Assembly: GCA_964395715.1 (NCBI GenBank)
Contig: CAYNAU010000006.1
Coordinates: 1-64,000, forward strand
Source of the DNA: Porticoccus sp964395715
Lineage (GTDB): Bacteria > Pseudomonadota > Gammaproteobacteria > Pseudomonadales > Porticoccaceae
Direction: 5' to 3'
Length of the DNA stretch: 64,000 nt
The translations under genes were made by a program, and so were the position numbers. The notes beneath the pieces are model-generated. The model worked only from the letters and a program-made list of their open reading frames with translations, was not told the origin of the DNA and searched no databases. This document shows, piece after piece, positions 59,231-64,000 of the stretch (its first letter is position 1; every line of letters starts with the position of its first letter).

Positions 59231-59968
59231 ATGACACAATCTTCGCCTTCAGACATTAGTCGCAAAGAGCCGCCTAAAAGTGAAAGCCTCCTTCTCAACC
59301 TGCTCTTCAATATTATTCTGCCTACGGTAATCCTCACCAAGCTTAGCGGTGAAGAATATCTGGGGACCCAATGGGGAGTTGTCATTGCACTGGCTTTTCC
59401 CCTCACCTACGGCCTGAAAGACTTTGTCCAGTCTCGCAAAATCAACTTTTTTTCGGCACTGGGAACGGTCAGTGTGCTGCTGACCGGGGGTATCAGCCTG
59501 CTGGAGCTGGACCCGGCTTACATTGCGATCAAAGAGGCCATGGTGCCAGCCATTTTCGGCGTGGCCACCCTAATATCCCTCAAAACCCCCTACCCGCTTG
59601 TCAAAACCTTTCTATACAACGACAAAATTTTGCAAACCGACAAAATTGCTCTGGCGTTACAGGAAAATGGCAACGGCAGGGATTTTGAAAAACTGTTGGC
59701 CAACGCCTCGTGCCTGGTCGCAGGATCTTTTTTCCTTTCGTCGTTGCTCAATTATCTGCTGGCAACCATTCTGATCACCAGCCAGCCGGGAACAGTTGAG
59801 TTTAATGAGCAGTTAGGCAAAATGACGGCCTTGAGTTTTCCAGTGATTGCCCTGCCGGCAATGATTGTGCTGATGGGAGCTCTGTTTTATCTCTTTCGGG
59901 GCATTACTCGATTGACCGGATTAACTCTTGAAGACGTTATTCACCATCACGAGACAAAGGGAAAATAG
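59231..59968 (+). CDS. VC0807 family membrane protein
   Basis: 245 aa with about five to six membrane segments (LLFNIILPTVILTKLSG, WGVVIALAFPLTYGLKDF, ALGTVSVLLTGGISLLELD, EAMVPAIFGVATLISLK, VIALPAMIVLMGALFYLF). The profile matches the family named after Vibrio VC0807, of unknown function. I use the ATG at 59231; an earlier frame starts at 59216. It precedes yciI by three bases. Role not known. Confidence 0.8.
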   Translation: MTQSSPSDISRKEPPKSESLLLNLLFNIILPTVILTKLSGEEYLGTQWGVVIALAFPLTYGLKDFVQSRKINFFSALGTVSVLLTGGISLLELDPAYIAIKEAMVPAIFGVATLISLKTPYPLVKTFLYNDKILQTDKIALALQENGNGRDFEKLLANASCLVAGSFFLSSLLNYLLATILITSQPGTVEFNEQLGKMTALSFPVIALPAMIVLMGALFYLFRGITRLTGLTLEDVIHHHETKGK

Positions 59969-59971
59969 TTC

Positions 59972-60271
59972 ATGTGGTACGCCATTATCAGTGAAGACAC
60001 TGAAAACAGCCTGGCCAAACGACTTACGGCCCGCCCCGCCCACCTGGCAAGACTGGAAGCCCTGAAAACCCAGGAGCGCCTGCTGGTCGCCGGACCTCAC
60101 CCGGCTATCGACAGTGAAAACCCCGGGGACGCCGGCTTCACCGGCAGCTTGGTTGTGGCCCAGTTTGACTCACTTCAGGAGGCCCAGCAGTGGGCAGACG
60201 AAGACCCCTATATTGCTGCCGGAGTCTACGCCAATGTGGCGGTCAAACCCTTTAAAAAAGTACTCCCCTAG
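59972..60271 (+). CDS. yciI: YciI-like protein
   Basis: 99 aa. The fold is ferredoxin-like; WYAIISEDTENSLAKR, ARPAHLARLEAL (with the conserved His) and LVAGPHPAID are the family segments, and DEDPYIAAGVYANVAVKPFK is the C-terminal block. In some bacteria YciI is a small hydrolase or dehalogenase-like enzyme; in this one its substrate is unknown. Confidence 0.92.
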   Translation: MWYAIISEDTENSLAKRLTARPAHLARLEALKTQERLLVAGPHPAIDSENPGDAGFTGSLVVAQFDSLQEAQQWADEDPYIAAGVYANVAVKPFKKVLP

Positions 60272-60317
60272 AACGGGATGTTTTTACCGAAAGTTGTTAC
60301 CGAAAACAGGATCTACC

Positions 60318-60977
60318 ATGAGGATAATTACTGCGGCAATTCTTGTCTTGCTCGCCTTCAACCTTCAGGCTGAAACGGTTTACGTATCCGATGAATATCG
60401 TGTACCTCTCCGCTCCTCGCCCTGCCCCCGCTGCAGCATTCTTCATAAGGGCATTAAAAGTGGTACGGCAATGACCCTGGTGGAAACCAACGAGGAGGGC
60501 TGGAGCCATGTCACCACATCGAGTGGTCTCGACGGCTGGATGCCATCCCACTACTTGCAAAATGAACCAACCGCCCGCAAGCAGATCGAAAGCATGAAGG
60601 AGAGAACAGCTGCTGCCGAACTACAGACCGCGCAGCTCAAGGAACAACTCGCCTTATTGCGGGAAGAGAACGATCAGCTGACCAGTCACCTGGAAGGCCT
60701 GCAGAGCAACAACGAGGGTATCAGCGGAGAGCTGCAATCCCTTAAAAAAATCTCTGCCAACGCAGTCGCCATCAGTCAGCAAAACAAAGAGCTTCTGGAG
60801 CGCAACGGTATGCTGCAAAGTGAAATCGACGTTCTAAAGGCCTCCAATGAGCGGCTGTCCAATAACGAGCGCAACACCTGGTTTCTCTACGGAGCGCTGG
60901 CCGTGGTCATGGGTTCTCTGTTAACACTGGTCCTCCCGCGCCTGAAAAAACGTAAACGCTTTTCTGAATGGGCTTAA
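60318..60977 (+). CDS. ygiM: TIGR04211-family SH3 domain protein (YgiM-like)
   Basis: 219 aa from the ATG at 60318. Signal peptide IITAAILVLLAFNLQAETV, SH3b domain about 20-85 (VPLRSSPCPRCSILHKGIKS, WSHVTTSSGLDGWMPSHYL), long coiled coil about 90-185, and a C-terminal membrane segment (TWFLYGALAVVMGSLLTLVL) with a basic cytoplasmic tail. This is the canonical YgiM layout. Probably binds cell-wall peptides. Its stop overlaps an in-frame start of the cyclophilin gene. Confidence 0.92.
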   Translation: MRIITAAILVLLAFNLQAETVYVSDEYRVPLRSSPCPRCSILHKGIKSGTAMTLVETNEEGWSHVTTSSGLDGWMPSHYLQNEPTARKQIESMKERTAAAELQTAQLKEQLALLREENDQLTSHLEGLQSNNEGISGELQSLKKISANAVAISQQNKELLERNGMLQSEIDVLKASNERLSNNERNTWFLYGALAVVMGSLLTLVLPRLKKRKRFSEWA

Positions 60978-60979
60978 TG

Positions 60980-61549
60980 ATGAAAAAAATTATCTTTACC
61001 GTTTTACTCGCTTTCACTGCACTGTCACTTAATGCCGCTGAATCAAAGCCGGTACAAATACTGCTGACCACCAGCATGGGCGACATCAAGATGGAGCTCT
61101 ACCCCGAAAAAGCCCCCAAGTCGGTGGCCAACTTCAGCAATTACGTCAAAGCAAAACACTACGATGGCCTGATTTTTCACCGCGTGATTAGCGGCTTCAT
61201 GATCCAGGCTGGCGGTTTTAATGAATACATGAGCCCCAGAGAACCGTCGGGCAGACCCGTCAGAAACGAGGCCTACAACGGACTTAAAAATATTCGCGGC
61301 AGTGTGGCAATGGCACGCACGAATGATCCCGACAGCGCCATGGCGCAATTCTTCATCAATTCCGTGGATAACGCCTTCCTCGACCGCAATGGCCAGAATG
61401 CCGGCTACACCGTGTTTGGCAAGGTGACGGAAGGGATGGACGTCGTCGATAAAATTTCGGCCGTTCCCACCGGCCAGGTTGGCCCCTACGGCGATGTACC
61501 CAGAAAACCGATTCATATTGTCAGTGCACGTATTATTGGCGACGAGTAA
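60980..61549 (+). CDS. periplasmic peptidyl-prolyl cis-trans isomerase (cyclophilin)
   Basis: 189 aa. Signal peptide IIFTVLLAFTALSLNAAES, then a bacterial cyclophilin domain: FHRVISGFMIQAGGF, ARTNDPDSAMAQFFIN and GYTVFGKVTEGMDVVDKI. The active-site Arg in FHRVI and Gln in GFMIQ are present. It speeds folding of exported proteins. PpiA-type by location. The start may be the ATG at 60977 or 60980. Confidence 0.93.
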   Translation: MKKIIFTVLLAFTALSLNAAESKPVQILLTTSMGDIKMELYPEKAPKSVANFSNYVKAKHYDGLIFHRVISGFMIQAGGFNEYMSPREPSGRPVRNEAYNGLKNIRGSVAMARTNDPDSAMAQFFINSVDNAFLDRNGQNAGYTVFGKVTEGMDVVDKISAVPTGQVGPYGDVPRKPIHIVSARIIGDE

Positions 61550-61551
61550 GC

Positions 61552-62307
61552 GTGTCCACGGCTCTAAGTGTCAATCTCAACAAAATTGCCCTGATTCGCA
61601 ACTCCAGGGACGGCAACTACCCAGACGTCATTGCCCATGCCCGGACTTGTATCGAGCATGGCGCCGACGGCATTACGGTGCACCCCAGACCCGACCAGCG
61701 GCACATTCGTCCCGGGGATGTCAGGGAACTGTCATCCCTGCTGTCCCCAATGGACGGCCTCGAATTCAATGTGGAAGGTAACCCCTTTGCGCCGCCTCGG
61801 GATTCCTACCCGGGGTTTATTCCCCTGGTGGAAGAAGTCCTACCGGACCAGTGCACACTGGTCCCCGACAGCGATAATCAGCTGACATCGGATCACGGTT
61901 TTGACCTGACCCGTTCCGCAGACGAGATCGCCCCGATCATAGAGCACCTGAAATCACTGGGCATACGTGTCAGCCTCTTCATGGACCCTATTGAGGAGCA
62001 GATTCGTCTCGCCAAAGATGTGGGTGCTGACAGAATCGAACTTTATACCGGCCCCTATGCAGCTGCCTGGGGAAGCCATCTTCAGGAAGAAGTTTTTCGG
62101 CAACACTACCGGGCTGCCGAACTGGCTATGGCACTCGATCTGGGACTCAATGCCGGTCACGACCTGAACCTGAAAAACCTCGTCAGGTACGCCACGATTC
62201 CGGGGTTGCTGGAGGTTTCAATTGGTCATGCCCTCACGGTGGACGCCATCGCCATGGGACTCGGCAATGCCGTTGAAGCTTACAAAAATATTCTCAAATC
62301 CACTTAA
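61552..62307 (+). CDS. pdxJ: pyridoxine 5'-phosphate synthase
   Basis: 251 aa. PdxJ closes the pyridine ring of vitamin B6 from 3-amino-2-oxopropyl phosphate and deoxyxylulose 5-phosphate. Segments: SVNLNKIALIRNSRDGNYPD, ADGITVHPRPDQRHIRPGD, ELYTGPYA and NAGHDLNLKNL. GTG start two bases after the cyclophilin stop. Its usual neighbours recO and acpS are not here. The stop codon overlaps that of the convergent DksA-like gene. Confidence 0.95.
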   Translation: MSTALSVNLNKIALIRNSRDGNYPDVIAHARTCIEHGADGITVHPRPDQRHIRPGDVRELSSLLSPMDGLEFNVEGNPFAPPRDSYPGFIPLVEEVLPDQCTLVPDSDNQLTSDHGFDLTRSADEIAPIIEHLKSLGIRVSLFMDPIEEQIRLAKDVGADRIELYTGPYAAAWGSHLQEEVFRQHYRAAELAMALDLGLNAGHDLNLKNLVRYATIPGLLEVSIGHALTVDAIAMGLGNAVEAYKNILKST

Positions 62308-62666
62308 GTACTGCCTTCACAGGCCTGCTGACAACCAAGACAGTAAACAGACTCCGGCTTGATTTCCAGGCGGCGCGGGTCGATGGACTCACCACAGTCT
62401 TCACAGTATCCGTAATCGCCTGTTTCAAACAGCTTCAGGGCGCGCCCTACCGCTTTCAAACGTGCTCGGTATGCGGCTCTGCTGGCCTGACTCATCTGTT
62501 GTTGCTGCAGGGCATCCATACGCGACAGGCGCCCGACCCGGGATTGGTCAAGCGTAACCACATCACTGGCCGTCGAGGAAATTTCCAGCAAATGAACAAG
62601 CTCCTGCTGCAGCTGCGTCAGCTGCAACTGAAATTGCTGTAATTGCTGGTCCGTTAAGGCTTCCAT
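62304..62666 (-). CDS. DksA/TraR-family zinc-finger protein
   Basis: 120 aa. The N-terminal half is a coiled coil (EALTDQQLQQFQLQLTQLQQ), and the C-terminal zinc finger has Cys88, Cys91, Cys109 and Cys112 (CEDC, CLGC). It is shorter than DksA (about 150) and lacks the typical DxxDxA tip, so it may bind the RNA polymerase secondary channel with a different effect, or have no ppGpp role. The ATG at 62666 is chosen; the frame continuing to 63137 runs through the methyltransferase gene. Confidence 0.85.
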   Translation of the reverse strand: MEALTDQQLQQFQLQLTQLQQELVHLLEISSTASDVVTLDQSRVGRLSRMDALQQQQMSQASRAAYRARLKAVGRALKLFETGDYGYCEDCGESIDPRRLEIKPESVYCLGCQQACEGST

Positions 62667-62705
62667 CACTCTATAATAGCCCTTTGAATTCAAACTGATA
62701 ACGCC

Positions 62706-63494
62706 ATGACAAAGCGGGCTGATCACAATCCCCAAGACAACTACCAGCAACGCAAACGCTTCTTCGGGCGACTGCTGACCATCTACGGGCGCAAACCGGT
62801 TCTCGAGGCACTGCAGGATCGGAATATACCCTGCTACCGGGTACATCTCGCTGACACCAACAAGCCCGGAGGAATTATCGAGGAAATCAAAGTGCTGGCC
62901 AAAAAACGTGATATTGAAATTTGCTATCACGACCGACTGGCGCTCTCCAGAATCTCCCGAAACGGCAAACAGGATCAGGGGGTAGCCGCTGACCTTGACT
63001 GCCCACACCATCTGCAGTTGGAGGATTTTATTGCCAACCCGCCCAGCGGCAATTTCAGCCTGATCGCCCTGGATGGTGTCACCAACCCGCAGAACCTCGG
63101 TATGATTATTCGCTCGGTCACCGCCAGTCCCTGCCACGGTATTCTGCTGCCCAGGCAGGGCACAGCATCCATTTCTCCCCTGGTGATCAAGGCCAGCGCC
63201 GGCACCCTGTTCAAGAGTCGTTTAATCCACTGCGAGCAACTGGATAAAGCACTGACAGCGCTTAAAGAGTTGGGGGTTACCGCCTGCACGCTGTCATCGC
63301 ACAGTGAGCAGAGTCTTGCAGATTTCCAGCCAGCCACCCCGGTAGTCTATGTGCTCGGCAATGAAACGGACGGAGTAAGCCCGCCGGTCAGTGCCTGTTG
63401 TGATGCGAATGTGCGAATTCCCATGCACAATGAGGTGGAGTCCCTCAACGTTGCCGTGACAGCTGCCCTGCTGGCCTTTCGGGGACAATATTGA
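62706..63494 (+). CDS. SpoU-family RNA 2'-O-methyltransferase
   Basis: 262 aa. An N-terminal substrate-binding part (IYGRKPVLEALQDRNIPCYR) precedes the trefoil-knot methyltransferase: ALDGVTNPQNLGMIIRS, VLGNETDGVS and IPMHNEVESLNVAVTAAL are motifs 1 to 3. The target is probably rRNA by similarity to RlmB/TrmH-type proteins, but the exact site cannot be told. It starts 39 bases from the divergent DksA-like gene. Confidence 0.92.
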   Translation: MTKRADHNPQDNYQQRKRFFGRLLTIYGRKPVLEALQDRNIPCYRVHLADTNKPGGIIEEIKVLAKKRDIEICYHDRLALSRISRNGKQDQGVAADLDCPHHLQLEDFIANPPSGNFSLIALDGVTNPQNLGMIIRSVTASPCHGILLPRQGTASISPLVIKASAGTLFKSRLIHCEQLDKALTALKELGVTACTLSSHSEQSLADFQPATPVVYVLGNETDGVSPPVSACCDANVRIPMHNEVESLNVAVTAALLAFRGQY

Positions 63495-63505
63495 CGACTT
63501 TCTGT

Positions 63506-64000
63506 TTATTCGGGCTCTGAAGGTAAGCTGGTACGTTTGAGCCCCTGCTGCTTCCAGAGGTCACTGAATAGAATAGCGACAATAGCAGCGGCAATGGTCA
63601 ACAACCCGAGCAGACCAATGGCCGGCAGCACGCCAAACGCCGCGATGACCTGGCCACTCAACCAGGCACCGATAGGCGCCGAACCGAACAATGCCAACTG
63701 ATAAACAGATACAACCCTTGCCCGGTAGGCCTGGGGGGATTCTTCATGGGTCATGGAGCGACCCAGCATCATCGCCAAGCCGGAGGCTCCACCCCACAGG
63801 ATGACAACCAGAAACAGCAGCCACTGGGGCGGATGCAGGGAAATCACCACCAGAAAAAAGCCTCGCACCATCAGGCTGACCAGCAATATTCTGCCGGGTT
63901 TGGCGAAGCGGCCCACCAGGCGGATAATCACCAGATTGGACAGAATCACACCGAACATAAAGCTGAACTGAATCCATGCGAAGAAAGCGGCCCCCTGATG
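63506..64000 (-). CDS. MFS transporter, C-terminal part (continues beyond the window)
   Basis: The frame is open to the window edge, reading upstream as HQGAAFFAWIQFS, so only the last 164 residues are visible. Membrane segments include FMFGVILSNLVIIRLVGRF, WLLFLVVILWGGASGLAMML and LGLLTIAAAIVAILFSDL. This is the second half of an EntS-like exporter of the major facilitator superfamily. Substrate unknown. Confidence 0.85.
   Translation of the reverse strand, partial: HQGAAFFAWIQFSFMFGVILSNLVIIRLVGRFAKPGRILLVSLMVRGFFLVVISLHPPQWLLFLVVILWGGASGLAMMLGRSMTHEESPQAYRARVVSVYQLALFGSAPIGAWLSGQVIAAFGVLPAIGLLGLLTIAAAIVAILFSDLWKQQGLKRTSLPSEPE

Noticed and set aside
62667..63137. N-terminal extension of the DksA-like protein
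   Set aside because: Antisense to the methyltransferase gene; the DksA-like fold begins at 62666.

Overview
The window reads as the chromosome of a marine-type gammaproteobacterium, carrying one integrated mobile element at its left end. The run gyrA-pheA-hisC-tyrA/aroA-cmk-rpsA-ihfB, the run mtaD-ubiG-mupP-yciK and the run rluB-scpB-scpA-yciO follow the Pseudomonas/Cellvibrionales arrangement. I infer a Cellvibrionales/Spongiibacteraceae-like host from gene order only; no 16S rRNA is present.

Region 1 (1-9709) is a compact 9.6 kb element integrated in the 3' half of tRNA-Asn(GTT). It is bounded by a 70-bp perfect direct repeat that starts exactly at the anticodon stem and, with two mismatches, includes the tRNA terminator. 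All its genes lie on the minus strand: integrase, a coiled-coil protein, an early cassette with a wHTH protein, an AlpA/MerR-like regulator, a second HTH-like protein and a 349-aa possible replication protein ending in five 11-bp iterons. Next comes a morphogenesis-like cassette behind a strong sigma70 promoter: two small proteins, an HK97-type major capsid protein, a small protein, a tail tape measure protein, a small protein and a CsrA homologue. Terminase, portal, protease and tail tube genes are absent, so it looks like a phage satellite that brings its own capsid and tail-length proteins. A textbook CsrA-binding hairpin over the csrA ribosome site, a duplicated 62-bp intergenic motif, a multi-stem structure upstream of the capsid gene and a candidate terminated sRNA make this the most novel part.

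Region 2 (9.7-12 kb) is sparse: a secreted protein of unknown function and a Sel1-repeat protein. fadE follows at 12.0-14.4 kb.

Region 3 (14.4-26.1 kb) is a photo-oxidative stress regulon: rpoE(ECF11)-chrR-phrB; a DUF6482 protein, glutathione peroxidase, FAD enzyme and DCC-family protein; amine oxidase, DUF1365 and cfa; DUF2878, a chalcone isomerase-like protein, DUF3833 and an SDR. Four promoters with the same TGATCY-N16-CGTA motif drive its main units, so the circuit can be read directly from the DNA.

Region 4 (26.2-47.9 kb) is housekeeping: comEA-like gene, pyrF, lapAB, ihfB, rpsA, cmk, a tyrA-aroA fusion, hisC, pheA and gyrA on the minus strand (serC is missing from its usual place), then mtaD-ubiG-mupP-yciK on the plus strand, an acyltransferase and epimerase pair, and rluB-scpB-scpA-yciO.

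Region 5 (47.9-59.0 kb) is an unusual six-gene minus-strand operon: a ThDP-dependent acetolactate-synthase-like enzyme, two overlapping citrate-synthase-fold proteins lacking the usual catalytic histidines, a TonB-dependent receptor, a periplasmic ABC-type binding protein, and a 1494-aa hybrid kinase with three receivers, an HPt domain, GGDEF and EAL. Uptake, an unassigned carbon-carbon chemistry and c-di-GMP signalling appear to be wired together.

Region 6 (59.2-64 kb) holds a VC0807-family membrane protein, yciI, ygiM-like SH3 protein, periplasmic cyclophilin, pdxJ, a DksA/TraR-type zinc-finger protein, a SpoU methyltransferase and the start-truncated end of an MFS transporter.
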